From Capitulum mitella (taxonomy: Eukaryota > Arthropoda > Thecostraca > Pollicipedomorpha > Pollicipedidae), in contig CP099847.1 of assembly GCA_030062745.1 (NCBI GenBank), positions 25,592,923 through 25,656,922 on the forward strand: 64,000 bases of DNA. Direction: 5' to 3'. Of this stretch, positions 1 to 13,300 are shown piece by piece. Position 1 is the first letter of the stretch. Each line of letters starts with the position of its first letter. The position numbers and the translations under genes are program-made. The notes below the pieces were generated by a model. It was given only the letters and a program-made list of their open reading frames with translations. It searched no databases and was not told the origin of the DNA.

Positions 1-2755
1 GGCGCGGCCCCGGCACGTGACACTCGAGAGGGGCCTAATGAGGGGCGCTAACGAGCGGGGGGCGCGTCGGCCGGGTCAAGGCGGCGACCCCGCGGCGGCG
101 CCTCGAGGGACGGCCGGGGGACGGTGGGCGGTGTCAGGTGGCGGTCGGCCGGCGCGCCGTCGCGCCGCGGCGGCGGTCAACTGGCAGCGTGCAGCGCGCC
201 GCGCCGCGCCGCTGCCAGCCGGATCATTCATCCTCGAAGGACGTGGCAGTGTATCAGGAGGCGGCGGAATTGATGGAACGGATCCGGCCGTCAGTCGCCG
301 CCTGAAATATACGCAGCGCGCGTCGCAATCCACTGGACAGCGGCGGCAGAGTGGAAGGGCCGACTGCTGGCCTCGCAGCCCGCATTGCAGCCAATACCTC
401 GGCGCACTGCGCACCCCTGCAAAGTAAACAGTTTTTTTTAATGAAGATGCGTTTCTCCAGTCACCAACACTCTTGCGGGATATACGCCAGAAGATGAGAT
501 TCGGGTAAATTTCTTACTGTTAAAGATGTACATCTGATCTTTCTTATATTTCAGATAAGGTAGTCTTGGAACATATGGAGTTCCGGATTATAGATGCTAC
601 CCGGCATTCCTACATCATCAAGTATGTTTCCTACATATGGGCTATAAGAGGACTCTCCTCGCTGAACCAGTCATCGTCCAGTACGCCGCCTTCGTGAGAC
701 ACTGACATTCTGAGACTCCGCCCACCTGGCCTGGCGGTCGTATAATCTAATGACGGCTCTGCACACGATCTGTGAACCATCGACAGCCGGGCGCTTCGCA
801 GGTATCCGGCAGTAAACGCCGCGACGATTTCGCGGAAACTGACCGGCCGAGCGAGACATCGGACCGGCTTGCCGAATTAGCCCGTCTTGCGGGCCGGCCG
901 TCTCGCGCCTCGCGTCGTCTTCCGCGTGTCGGGTCCACCTACAGGCGTAACGAAGGAGGCCAATGGGGCCATGGCACCATTTGGGGGGGTGGAAATTTAA
1001 GCTTTATTACGCGCCAAGGATGGAAATAAATACAAATCCCCGGAGCTCGAAAATAAAATGGTCTAAATCCGAGAAGTTTTCAGTTCTCAGAGAGTTGGTT
1101 TGTCGTGGCCTCTCCTTGGCGAAATCCTCGCTGCGTCCCCGGGTCCCCTCAGCCCTGACATCGCCCAAAAAACGCGCCGGCGGGGGTGCGACGGAATCGG
1201 CTGCCGCGCTGTGTTCGCCGTCTCCAGGCCCGGCTCGGCGGCGAGGCACCGGCCCGCCTGTGGTGGCTCGTCCCGGCGGCAGGGACAAAGCCTGTGACAC
1301 GGCCGACCGTAAAGCGCGTCGGCGGCGACCATCTCCGCTCCCGGGAGTGCCGCTCCCAAAGGTCGGGGTCAAATACCTCTCGGCCGAGCCAAGCGCCGCT
1401 CGCGCCACTCGTAGCAACAAAGCTGGCGGTCGCCGCCTCAAAGATGAAAGACGTACCGAGAGGGGAGGAATGAAGAGTGGTTTCGCGGCGTGAGGTTCAC
1501 TTTTGGAAACGTGCTGATGCTGATGCATGTGACTCGTCACGTGCGTGCCTTTTTTAATTCGCTGCATGTTTTTCTCCACGGCGATTAAATGTACCCGGGT
1601 TAAGAACATACGAGGATCTAGACAGCAGCTGCCTTCCGACTCCGTGTTTTTCATCTGTCTCCGCGTGTGGCATTTAATACTTGCTCCTGCATTGAAAATT
1701 CGTGCACATCTCCAATCTGCACGCACGTTACCGCCTTGATTCGCATCCCGCTGAGCAGTTTCTGGATGCTATCTCTGGCCACTCCAGAAGGGATTTCGAT
1801 ATGTTCCATTACATGCTGACCAGGATTCCGACCTCAATCAAACCTCCACAATATGACTCCGTTAAACCTGATCACGCCTCAGTTTAAGTTGCAACCACTC
1901 AATTTCTGTCACGACGAGAGTAAATTCGACAGCGGTGGTCCATTTAGCTCCAAAGCAATATCCGTTTGCGGTCATGCCAGAGCTGTTGAAGCATGATACC
2001 ATTCCCATAGTTGCATTCCCTTTTTATTTTGACTACCACAATTATGAGGATTCTGAGTAGCGTGTTGGTTCCTGTAGGTGTTTTACCGGGCATTTATTGT
2101 CAAAATTATGAGCATTTTGTCTGCCTGCTCTTATTAACCACTAGAAGCTCTCGCAACATTATTCTTTATTTCATTTTTGGCGTGCTTGTTACATACATAT
2201 TTAGCGCTTAATTGCGTCTTTAGTTTGGTGTCGTTGGCGCTGATACGATTTATTAATAAGTATCAATATAAGCATTTGACGATCGCTCAAAACATTGCAA
2301 ACAAACGTAACGCAAAAAGGGTCATTGGGCTGTACTGTTTTGTTGCACCACAGCTGTATCTGCCCAGCTTCTTGTCGTGAACTTAAGTACATTGTCTTGC
2401 AGGCCGTGCTCCGTCATTTCAACAGAAACAACCCTTCTCCACCAGCCATGGCTGCTCCATGATATGCGCTTTTTCGTCGCGGAAAATATGCATCTCTTTG
2501 TGGAAAAATGCGCCGCGAACACGATGAACCGGTTTAACCTGCCGCCCGAGACCAGGGTGTGGTGCGACCAAAACCAAAATCTACCAGTCCGACCAGATGC
2601 AACCTGTCATTGAACTCCCAAATGTTCGCGCAGACGGCGGGGGGACTGACCTCAGGGGGCGATGGCAGGCTGAAATGAGAACACTGCCACCCGTTCACCT
2701 CGAGCACAGCGGCGGGGAAGGCCGACCGCAGCCCTCTGTCGGACGCGGCACGACC

Positions 2756-2804
2756 GGCCTGGTCTGTTGCCGGGAGAGCGGTACCCGTGAGCGGCCTGGT
2801 CTGT

Positions 2805-2865
<61 letters not shown>

Positions 2866-2895
2866 TGCCCATGCTCGGTCTGGTCCGCTACAGGG

Positions 2896-2927
<32 letters not shown>

Positions 2928-3150
2928 GAGCGGTACTCGTGTTATGTCTGGTCCGTTACAGAGAGAGAGAGAGAGAGAGAGGGGGGAGAGAGTGGTGCCC
3001 ATGCTCGGCCTGGTCTGTTGCAGAGAGAGAGAGAGAGTGGTACCCATGCTCTGCCTGGTCTGTTGCAGAGAAAGCGGTACCCGTGCTCGGCCTGGTCTGT
3101 TACAGAGAACAGTTCCTGTGCTCGGTACCTGTGGTCTGTGACCGAGAGAG
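2756..3150. repeat. GA microsatellite inside a minisatellite
   Basis: A unit of the form GGCCTGGTCTGTTGCAG followed by a variable (GA)n run and GTGGTACCCATGCTC recurs about eight times. The longest pure GA run lies at about 2808-2861. GA length varies from unit to unit, so this is a compound minisatellite/microsatellite and not a plain dinucleotide tract. The open frames through it are low-complexity artefacts. Confidence 0.9.
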
Positions 3151-3262
3151 GCGAGGTGGTTGTTAAATATAGTTTAAGGGCGACAGAGAGGGGAGAGAGA
3201 CAGAGCCAGAGAGCCGATCTGTCACCGAAAGAGCTGGTGGCGGCGCCACAGCGGCAGCTTGT

Positions 3263-3297
3263 GTTACGCCTGCCGGATTCACTCCGGCAGGCGTAAC
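3263..3297. repeat. Perfect 15-bp stem hairpin
   Basis: GTTACGCCTGCCGGA (3263-3277) is followed by a 5-nt loop and its exact reverse complement (3283-3297). It lies at the edge of the GA minisatellite, in intron sequence. No function is assigned. Confidence 0.85.
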
Positions 3298-4693
3298 AAG
3301 CGTGACAAGCCTCCGGTTTTCACTCGGGAGTGGTTCTGAGAACGTCGGGAGCGAGCGGACTCGTGGAAGGGATGCCGCCCAAGCTGCAGGTGCGAAATTG
3401 TACCTTTCGATGAGTAAGGTCAGGTGAAAAAAGAAAACACTGAGACTGGAGATGATTGAAAATGAAAACGGAAGTAGGGGAAAACTAAGGAATTATATGG
3501 ACTGCAGCAATCGATTGCGGTTCAAAAGATCGTGATGGAAAAGAATGAGTTGGTGTGCATCTTCATCTGAAAATGCAGTTCTAGGAAAACCTATTTTCAC
3601 ATGAAAAAATGATCGGTTTTGCTCTTAATCACAATATCACTCACAAAGATCATGTACTTCAAATTCGAATGAACCAGATAAGTAATGACTACCTTCGCAA
3701 ATATTTATTAAAACTTACTCTGGCAGTGTCTTGTTCACTTGTTCACTTCAGTTTAAGGATTTTCGGCATGAGCGAAATGAGGCGAAATGAGCGAAGTACA
3801 GTAGGCGTTTCCTGGATTTTTGTGGGTTTTCGCGTAGTTTCTGAACCAATAACAAATTGAAAGGCTATGTCAAATCACGCTCGTACATGTTCATGATGCA
3901 CTGATCTTGGGTATACGGGTACACGTAGACGGGAAGTTACATTAAACTGCAGTATTATGGGTTCGTCACGTTATTGAACCGTGCTAAGTTCAGAGCAAAA
4001 CAAAGCCCGGTGTTCCAAGTTAGCCAATCTTTGGTTGCGTGCGGCACGCAGCGTGCAGCCTGGAAGTTCAGAGGGCCGATACAGTTTGTCAGCTTCTTCC
4101 GCGACCAGTGGCTAACCAGACGGCGAAGTTTAAAGCTGGAGTCACGCAAATCCAGGGATAGCTTCGTCTTTTCCGTTTTTGACTGTCATATGCACCCGAC
4201 TTATTGGATAAAACCGAAACGTGTATCGCGTTTTTTTTGCGGTAGGTTGTATGAATAGGCACAAAATGTGTTTGAGAAAAGTCTACCATCCAGAGCAAAA
4301 CAGTAATGACTACGCAAATTGAGGCGGAGGAACTGAATAGGGTCAAACCTATCAGTGCCCAACAGACGGCTGCTGAACGGCGCGGAAGGCTGGGAGCCTT
4401 AAGTAACTGCCGCTTCCGAAGTTCCTGAAGGGACTCAGAAAACTATGAATATCGTTGCGCAGCCCAAATGGAAGAGGTTAATTGAACTGGGGCTGGCGAT
4501 AATCGCTACCTTTTGATGAATAAGTAATCAGGGGCTACAGATTTGCTGGTGTTGACTCGTCCTCGTGAGACAAACAAGCCCGATTCTAAACTACCTTAGC
4601 GAAAGCATTAACTGTGGACCAACTTTATCAACGGAGAATGATGGGGATACGTGGCGTGCTTCAAAAACTCTGGACGCAAGAGGCTGGCTAGAG

Positions 4694-4694
<1 letters not shown>

Positions 4695-4730
<36 letters not shown>
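4695..4730. repeat. (GA)n microsatellite
   Basis: About 18 uninterrupted GA dinucleotides. Confidence 0.95.
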
Positions 4731-4732
<2 letters not shown>

Positions 4733-5854
4733 GGCACTTCTGGCACGGCCGCTTCCAGCAATATCAGTTCTCGTTTCGTCGGTTCGCCACCTGGGACCAG
4801 CGCATTCAGACCTGATCCGTCCGCAGACAATGCATAAACCATGGGACCGTCTCTGGGAGGCGGACACCTGGGAGCTATAGCTTTGTGTTGCAGTGGAGAT
4901 GTCAGCCGGCCTGATTGCTGCCAACAGGCCGCCATCGAGCACCGCATGGCCTAGTGGGTGGATGGGTAACTTCGTTGGAGATCAAAATATGAATAAATAT
5001 CTCATTGAATAAATATCTCATGATATTTGCATATAACTGCATGTTAGTGTATTCATCACCACCTCGATATCCTTAAATCCGCTTATAATTAGTCTGTTTG
5101 TAACGGAAGTTCGGCCATAGCGAAGCAATTTGTCTGGTCCCCTCAAAATCCAGTTCAAAAGGTCGACTATAGCGAAGCATCATTTTGGCATAATTCCGAG
5201 TTTTGCAAAATTTAGGGCAATTTTTGGTCACGCGAAAAACACCGATCTCCTGGAAAGCATAAAACAGGACAAGAATTCTTCAGTAAACTCTTGTTTATTA
5301 CGCAAAATCTTTAAACCGGAAACAACCTCGCCAAAGACGAAGGCATTTTTAAATGGGGGTGCCAAAGGAAGTACCTTTCTTTGATGAGGGCACATTTGCT
5401 TCTGGCCTGCAGAAAATTCGCACTTAGCACTCGCGCTGGCGAACCTCAGAATAATGCGTTTTAATGGGGTTGGGGCACGTTTTCCCCCTTTGATCTACTT
5501 AACCGATCGCAACAGAATTTCGCGGGAACAAAGTCTGCATTCCCCTTGTACGTTCCCCAGAAAAATGGATGACTTACGTTCTGTCTATTTAGGTCAGAGT
5601 AGTCAACTGTCGAATTAGTAGAGTCCCTGCTTTCTCCAAAGCTACAGGACCGATGACAGCACAGTTTTGTAGATTATCGGTTCATACCATGCTTTAACAT
5701 CCCGCGAAACGAGGTCGGCTTAGGTCAGGTCAAACCAGGCCGCCCCATGTAAATCTTCGAAAATGCTGCATCTCGCCGAAATTGGTCATTATGCAATCTG
5801 GTCGGTTGTTAGTAGGTAAGATATTCTTGTATAGCCATACGTTATGTGACTTAC

Positions 5855-7073
5855 TTAACCCTATTCCCGGAGGGCTAGACGGTATGCCCGATTCCCGGCA
5901 GGGGGGGGCGGATTCGGCCCCCCCCTGAGATCTCGAGAACTACTTATCCGATTTCATCACAACAAACGGCAATCGATTTGCCGTCACGTGAACTACATTT
6001 TGGTAGAAAGAAATTTTCAAAATTTTGAAATTTGTGGATACAGGGGGGCAAAAATGTCAAAATGGGGGGTACTTTTTGACTTCTTATAACTCCGTTGTTT
6101 ATGGACCGATTTCGATGAAACTGGCATCAATCGAGAGATTATGGATAGGGCTTTTACCATGGGTATGCAAATTTGAAATTTTGAGAAAATTCATGGGCGT
6201 TCACAGGGTTTCAAAAATAGGGGGATTAGTTTTCCAATAACGGAATGAACAAAAGAGGCCAAAACACTTTTTTAGCTTCTGCTAGGCATATTATGCTAAA
6301 GAAGTACAAATCGCATTACAATGTTTGTATAATGTTAGCATAGGCGGTGCCAGGGACATAAAAAAGGGGGAACTGTCATGGTCACACGTTTCTCAGATCA
6401 ACTTGTGACCTTTGACCTTAAATGACCTCCAGTGACCTTGGGGTCACCTGGAATGATGTCGTGTGCATTCAATATTATCTGTAAACGTTTTTAATCGATT
6501 AAATTCACTCTATCCCAAAAAATTCATTTTTTGGCTTTTGCGATATAGGGTACGTGCACTGACATTTTAGGTCATAGCTCCGTGACCTGACCTGATATCA
6601 AGCTGAAACTTGGTACACAAGTAGAGGGCATCTTTCTACGTCATATATATTCCGGGTTTGGCATTTGAAAAAACGGTGCCGAAATTATTGCGAAAAAACA
6701 AATTTTGACTTTTGACCTTGACCTGACCTTGTAAAGTGACCTCAGATAAACAAAATTACATATGCACATTGCCCAACTATTTAGCTATATATTCATATAA
6801 AGTTTTAAGTTCTATGTTAAAAACTCTGTTTTTGGCAGACATTTTCCTTTTACCCTCAACATGGCCAAAAATGACCTGAGGTGCCTCCCAAAAACGTTGC
6901 CTGGCTCCGCCCCTGAGCAAAAAAAAATTTCGAAATTTTGTCACGGCGCGTAGAAGGAATAGCTAGGAAAAGTGACCAAGTTTCGTGAAGCTGCGTCAAA
7001 AAGCCTGGAATTGGCAAGCAAAAAACCCGAGGGGGGGGCGGATTCCGCCCCCCCCTGCCGGGAATAGGGTTAA
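5855..7073. mobile_element. piggyBac-like non-autonomous element, copy 1
   Basis: The element is bounded by TTAA at 5855-5858 and 7070-7073. The 5' terminus reads CCCTATTCCCGG and the 3' terminus is its perfect reverse complement CCGGGAATAGGG. A TTAA target duplication with inverted repeats starting CCC is typical of piggyBac-superfamily transposons. G-rich and C-rich runs next to GGATTC sit just inside each end. The internal 1,211 bp has no transposase-length ORF. It includes a distinctive run of TGACCTTTGACCTT-type motifs near 6400-6440. A second diverged copy lies at 47671-48867. Superfamily assignment is inference from termini only. Confidence 0.75.
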
Positions 7074-8745
7074 GCCGAATGAGGTTATCTGGGGTCATCT
7101 CATGCCAACAGAACACATGTTCACAACATGCAACTGAGTTCGTTCCGGCGCATGCAGGGAGAAATAAGTAATTTTCTTTTACGCTAACTGGCGTTGGATA
7201 ACTTAGTCGACCTGGCCTAGTTTTTTATGCATAGCTTTAAGGAAAGTACAGTTATCATTCGGTCATGATTCTGCACCACTCTCCCATGTGATCCATTTAC
7301 AGAACACTGGATTTTTATACATGTTCCCGGTTGACCTCGACTGACCTTACCCGGGCTACCCGTGCCTTTGGATTGGAAATGTGTCGCATAGGCGAACTCT
7401 CCGCAATGCTCTGCAGCCGGCTGACCGGCAGAACCTATTCCGCACGCAGATAATGTCGTCCCTTCGGCCCGGCACGCGTGCCATCATCCGTCAAAGACGA
7501 AAGATAGCCGCGTGAACGGCTTCTCGACTTTACTGGGCTGTATTGGCAAAAGTTACCGGATGACGTTGAAAATTTAAACGCCAAAAGATTAAGAGTTCAG
7601 CAGAAAACGCACAGAATTCCCTCGCCCTCGCTTCAAACCAGGGGATGTTATGCGCAGAGAAGCATGGGGAGGGGGGACTTTTTGCACTTGCCAGTGCAAA
7701 GTTCAGTCATAACATAGGCTGAGTCAGCAGTGAGGCCGGCAGCCAGAACAGCGTGCTTCGGTACGACAAGGATACGACGAGCAGGCGGAGGAGAACGCAC
7801 CCAGTTGTTTTTCTGAGGGTTCCACGATGACTGCACTGAGCAACAAACGATGTTTTATTAACATTGAACATTTTATTAACATTGTTTTATTAACACAGCA
7901 GAAGATTAAGATGTCAGCAGTAGATGAGAAAGGGGGTCCCATGGCCAAGAAAAGCAAAATGCTGGAGATTTCAAGATTCCAACCTCGACATTGTCAACGA
8001 TTCTTAAGAGCAAGGATGACACCAAAAGAAAGCTATTGTTGTCGTTCTTTGTTTTTTTGCCTTTTGATAATTCATATCATTTTCATTTAATATACGTTTG
8101 TTTTGTGGCTTGTACTATAACGCAGTCTACGTATAACGAATTTTCACGAAGGTCCCTACAAATCCGTTATAAGCGGATTTTACCGTACTGTGCCCACAAA
8201 TACTTGTAACAATACCAACCTTTTTCCTGCTATTGACTTGCTTATTCACCAAACGAATTGTCCTGTAAGGCGCCCTGGTCAACCCACGACGGTCATTCTT
8301 GTGTTTGCATTAATTTTAGCATCTCACTGTCAGATTGACCTGATCCCTGCCTTCTCCCGGAGCAGAAGCATCTCACTATCAGACTAGCCTAAATCCTACC
8401 CTCCTCCGAAGTAGTAGTGCGCAGACGCACTTCATGCATTTCAAGCACTTTATTCCATACTTCCGAATAGTTCTCCGCCAACTGTCTATTGAAGAGCACG
8501 CCATGCGGCAAAACGTTACTGACCAGTCGGCGCAGACGAAGATGCATCACAGACAGCGAGCGCCCTTTATGCCATTCGTCATCGTGTAAATGTCATTCTT
8601 TCCTCCATGCGGTTCGAACTCTTTCTCAGTTGCCTCCAATCAGTCTTCTCTTATTGTATCGGATTATAGCTGATAGAGTCGGCTTCATTTGCATAAACTC
8701 ACTGATAAAAAGTCACTCCCCTCTAAAAAGTCACTCACTCCTTTG

Positions 8746-8890
8746 CCCCCACTCTTTTTCTTCTCTACTCTCTCTCACTTCCCAACTTTTCCCCTCCCTC
8801 CCTCCCATCTCTTCCCTTTATCCTTCTCTCAACTCTCCCTTATCTCTCTCTTTCCCTCTCTCTATCTATCTACCTCTCTCTTCCTCCCTC
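8746..8890. repeat. Long polypyrimidine (CT-rich) tract before LNS2 acceptor
   Basis: About 140 nt of CTC/TCC-rich sequence on the + strand ends about 25 nt before the exon acceptor. It may act as an extended polypyrimidine tract for the exon at 8915. Confidence 0.8.
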
Positions 8891-8914
8891 TGACCGAGCT
8901 TGCCCGTGTTGCAG

Positions 8915-9064
8915 AGAAGCCCCCCTCGGAGGCGACGTTCCGCGGCCAGGAGTACATGACCTACGACCTGACCAAGACGGGCGGTGGCGCCATCGCCAGC
9001 ACCAGCGACAGCCTCTCCATGTTCTTCAAGACCCGCCAGCCCAACGGCCTGCTGTTCTACACAG
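8915..9064 (+). CDS. Nrx-1: Neurexin exon: start of LNS2
   Basis: The exon follows GTTGCAG (phase-1 entry) and ends ACAG before gtgtgt (phase-1 exit). The translation E-KPPSEATFRGQEYMTYDL...SMFFKTRQPNGLLFYTG contains the opening strands of LNS2. The ATF(R/K)G, YDL, FKT and NGLL(F/L)(Y/H)TG motifs are invariant in neurexins. Its 5' boundary corresponds to the position of canonical splice site 1, just after EGF1. It joins the 14216 exon in phase to give YTGDGDDYMTLALK. Immediately downstream the donor sequence runs into a 23-bp minisatellite. Confidence 0.93.
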
Positions 9065-9990
9065 GTGTGTGGTCCTGTGGTACTGAGGTGGGTACTCCGG
9101 TGGTACTGAGGTGTGTGGTCCTCTGGTACTGAGGTGTGTGGTCCTGTGGTATTGAGGTGTGTGGTCCGGTGGTATTGAGGAATGTGGTCTTCTGGTACTG
9201 AGGTGTGTGGTCCTGCGTTACTGAAGCGTGTGGGCCGGTGGTACTAAGGTGTGTGGTCCTATGGTACTGAGGTGTGCGGTCCGGTGCTACTGAGGTGTGT
9301 GGTCCTCTGGTACTCAGGTGTGTGGTCCTCTGGTACTGAGGAATGTGGTCCTCTGGTAATGAGGTGTGTGGTCCTCCGTTACTGAAGTGTGTGATCCGGT
9401 GGTACTGAGGTGTGTGGTCCTCTGGTACTGAGGTGTGTGGTCTTCTGGTACTGAGGTGTGTGGTCCGGTGCTACTGAGGTGTGTGGTCCTCTGGTACTGA
9501 GGTGTGTGGTCCTTTGGTACTGAGGTGTGTGGTCCGGTGGTACTGAGGAATGTGGTCCTCTGGTACTGAGGTGTCTGGTCCTCCGTTACTGAATTGTGTG
9601 GTCCGTTGGTACTAAGGTATGTGGTCCTATGGTACTGAGGTGTGTGATCCTCTGGTACTGAGGTGTGTGGTCCTCTGGTACTCAGGTGTGTGGTCCGGTG
9701 GTACTGAGGAATGTGGTCCTCTGGTACTGAGGTGTCTGGTCCTCCGTTACTGAAGTGTGTGGTCCGGTGGTACTAAGGTGTGTGGCCCTACGGTACTGAG
9801 GAATGTGGTCCTCTGGTACTGAGGTGTGTGGTCCGGTGCTACTGAGGTGTGTGGTCCACTGGTACTGAGGTGTGTGGTCCGGTGCTACTGAGGTGTCTGG
9901 TCCGGTGGTACTGAGGAATGTGGTCCGGTGCTACTGAGGTGTGTGGTCCGGTGCTACTGAGGTGTCTGGTCCTCTGGTACTGAGGTGTGT
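9065..9990. repeat. 23-bp minisatellite grown from the exon donor (about 40 units)
   Basis: The unit is approximately GAGGTGTGTGGTCCTCTGGTACT, starting at the very first intronic base of the upstream exon. Variants CCGGTGGT, CCTCCGTT and GAATGTGG are interspersed. Almost every unit recreates a GAG/GTGTGT donor-like hexamer, so the authentic donor at 9065 is followed by dozens of near copies. Confidence 0.93.
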
Positions 9991-11224
9991 GATCCGGCAA
10001 CACGAGACCGGTGCTGGCCGGGAGAGGCCTCGAACCCGATAGTCATGCCTTGGTGCATAGGCATAGGAACGGGGGGTTCCGTGGACGCCATGGCACCCTC
10101 ACTTTCCGTGAATGCTGAACATTCACCCTATGGCGATCCATGGAAAGGATCGACTCCAAAATTAGTTTTGTTACCCCCACTTTCTGAGACGTTCCTTCTC
10201 GAATGCCTCGGTGTCACCGCAGCTTGAACGTCTGCAGGTCATGAACGTTTGCTCGGAAACGGTCGAAGGGCTGGTCGGAGCGAATTTTTCACTGCAAATG
10301 GGTTACGCAATCGCTGGTAAAACATGACGTAAAGTGTACAGAACAATGTTCTCGTTCCTAAGGATGCGATGGGAAGCAGTAACAAAAACTATTCAGTTTA
10401 AAGCCGTTTTCTTTGCACTGCGACACAAAATGCTGTTTTTGTGTCATGTGTTAACTTCTCTGCATCTGCATTACGTGCAAAATATCTCTCAACCACAACA
10501 TTTTTAAACCACATGTCTAAACATTAAACGGCAAGGTCTCTGCTAGCGTTTTGCATCATATGTCGAGTGTACTTCACCATGCGATCAGTGCGCAGCTCAG
10601 ACTGCATACAGTTCGCGCGGCTCTGGCGTGGCCCTGTCTCTGACCAATGGCTGGCCTCCAGTCAAACGCGATTCAATCAAATTCAATCAAATTCAATCAA
10701 AGGGATCCACTGGCGCGCCGTCTCGAAAGGGCAATCTGAAGTGCATTGTGCGTGCACCGTACTGCACTGTAACGGTGAAGTTTCCCCGCAATTGCCTCTG
10801 CGATCCGATTGCAATCGACTGTCATCACGCAGGCTGGACAATCACGCGAACGTCGTCCGGCACAACGTCTGCGACCCGCTTTCCAATAGTCTCCGCACTA
10901 CGATTCCATCGGACCCCCCCCTCCCCCCTCCCGGCAACTTACACCCGCCGTGGGTGCACCGTGAGCCGAGCGGGCCGCAGCGCCCTCACGTGTCCCACCT
11001 CTGCGCCGTCCTGCCGGGTCGCCGCCCGTGTCGCCGCCGGCCGCGGACGACACTCTCACGGGCCGGCCGGCCGGGGCGGCGGCAGCGGCGGGGAGGAGCC
11101 GGCCGCGCGTGTATTGATTCTGTCGTAATCGGCCGGCTGGGACCGGCTGACCCGCCGGGCCGGGCCGGCCGGGCCGCGCCCGAACCCGGCTGCGCTGGCC
11201 GGCTCTCGCGAGCAAATGGTCAGC

Positions 11225-11790
11225 GTCGGATATGGCGGAAAACAGCGGGGAAAAGAGCTGTCGGATCAGCTAGGTTCAGCGTGTGACAGCGGAGGACTGA
11301 GCTGCGGACACAGTTCCGGACAGCGGAGGACTGAGCCGCCGACGTAACTGCGGACGGCGGAGAACAGCGCTGCGGATAACGAATAACTGAGCTGCACAGC
11401 GAACAGAGGACTGATGATACAGATGAGGATACAGATGTTGACAGCAGAGGACAGAGCCGCTAGCACAGCCGCGGACAGCTGTGGATAGCGGTGGACAGCT
11501 CCAGACAGCTGCGGAAGGCGGCAGACACGGACAGCGACAGCATCGGACGGAAATTCTGTAAGCACTGCACATTGATTCGGCAACACCAGACGGATATTCG
11601 GACAGCAGTGGACAGATAACTGGACATCATCAGACAAAGATTCGGGCCGGACTCGAGCTGAGGAGTTGAGGCGGCCGGAGCCGAGGCTGGTAGCGGCAGA
11701 GCCGTGGACAGCAGCGGACAAAGCTGCGGACTCGTGAAGCTGCAGACACGCGGACTGACAGGCAGAGCTGATGGACGGATGGAGTGTATA
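11225..11790. repeat. Degenerate CGGACAGC-rich tandem repeat field
   Basis: Many variants of GCTGCGGACAGCGGAGGACTGA recur with irregular spacing. Open minus-strand frames here are Ser/Ala/Cys-rich and repetitive and are rejected as genes. Confidence 0.75.
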
Positions 11791-13250
11791 CATAGCGCGG
11801 ACGCCGGGGAGTTGTAGTGGTTACATGTACCCACAATCCTACAAGCTTGGGATATAAAATGTTGACCCTATTTTTACTTTTTGACTTCTTTTTACCGATA
11901 TAATGCTGTTCCCAGCTTTCCTGTACGCTATGCTTAACACATACAGCCATTCCAATCGTTTTTGATGTCCATATATCCCGCTTTTAGGCGAGTTTGTATT
12001 TCCCACTCAGAAAACCATGGCGGTGCCAATGAGAGCACGCAAACATTTACGACAACGAACTAACGGATGCACCAGCGAGTAGACACACGAGCATGTACAC
12101 GCTGCGTTTCGGAAATAGTGAGCCACCTACAAATTGGTGGAAAAAAGATGACAGACTCAGTCAGACAGCCCGACAGACGGCGCAAACATTCGGACTTAAA
12201 AACGGGAACAGACAGACTGGCAGACGTACAGATAGACGGACAGTCAGATCGGCAGACAGACAGACAGAATATGGTCTACGTTTTACGGGACGACCAACGA
12301 CCGTCGGGATGGAGCAGCTCCCGCTCGCGTGGACATGCCCGGTGCTCCCGGGGGCCGCCCCGGCACGCACGGCCGCCCGAGGTGAGCGCACAGACAGTCG
12401 GGACGCTGACAGAGCGCCGGGCCCGTCAGCCGCCCTCTGTGGGAAGATGATCGATATGGAAGCGCCGGCGGCCAAGCCCCCAGCGCCCGGGGAGATCCTC
12501 CGCGTTCGAAAGATAGTCTGCAGACGGCAGGGAGCCGCAGAAGGTCCCTCGGATGCATCTAACACTCGTAAAATCCTTCGTCTAAGAGACTGGAAAAACC
12601 GGCATTTTTGACCAAGTATCTGCCATTAGCGCGGACGCCGTGCGCAGTCCTGCGACCGAATACTTCGCGGTCTTTTTGGCGCCTGAGAAAACATGGATCT
12701 GTTATTCAATAATGGAAGCTCATTAGCGAAACAGCATTTTGCTAATGAGCCGGAGAGCGCACAAGAAGGTTCTTCGAATATCGGTGTTCCATTATGAGTG
12801 GCTCGACTTGACCAGACCCAGCCAAGAGGTTTCGAGAGTTCGGACATCTCCAGACACTGGCTAGGATTCGTTAAAAACCATATAGCACTCTTCGTGTTGT
12901 ATCATTTCCCCACTTATTTGCGGAATTTATTGATGACCGTTTCGCGAGTTCTCTCACGAATTACGCATGTTCTTTGCCCCGCGATGTATACTGAAATGCA
13001 TCTATGTTACACCGATTTTTATTGAATTTTATTGAATTGTCGACAGATTAGGACGACACCTCAAATATAGACGCCTAATAATCTATAATTTATTTTTATC
13101 AACGACGCTTGGCTCAGTATTATCTAGCCATGATCCAGAAACAAAGCAAGCTCTTCGGAAACTTGTACATGTTCCAAAGGAATACTTCAAAGCGAAAAGC
13201 CCTGTGATTTTTAAGAAATATTTGATGGAAACAGTCTGTTTCCTGAGTTT

Positions 13251-13254
<4 letters not shown>

Positions 13255-13296
<42 letters not shown>

Positions 13297-13300
13297 TATG
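13255..13300. repeat. (TA)n microsatellite
   Basis: A near-pure TA dinucleotide run of about 45 bp with one C interruption. Confidence 0.95.

Larger units (their letters stand above)
1..8914 (+). other. Intron upstream of LNS2 (no exon recognised)
   Basis: No LNS1, EGF1 or signal-peptide exon could be recognised on the + strand, so this is taken as the 3' part of a long phase-1 intron. It contains a GC-rich opening (about 1-420 and 1130-1480), a GA-rich minisatellite at 2756-3150, a hairpin at 3263-3297, a (GA)n tract at 4695-4730, a 1.2-kb TTAA-flanked element at 5855-7073, a triple TTTATTAACATTG-like repeat near 7852-7893, and a polypyrimidine run at 8746-8890 just before the acceptor. Nothing else is supported. 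Confidence 0.7.

Noticed and set aside
1-420. Possible CpG-island promoter or first exon at the window start
   Set aside because: High GC alone; no neurexin N-terminal motif, signal peptide or donor in a supported frame.
2597-3296. Overlapping Arg/Glu- and Ser/Leu-rich ORFs
   Set aside because: Translations of the (GA)n minisatellite; no domain and repeated in several frames.
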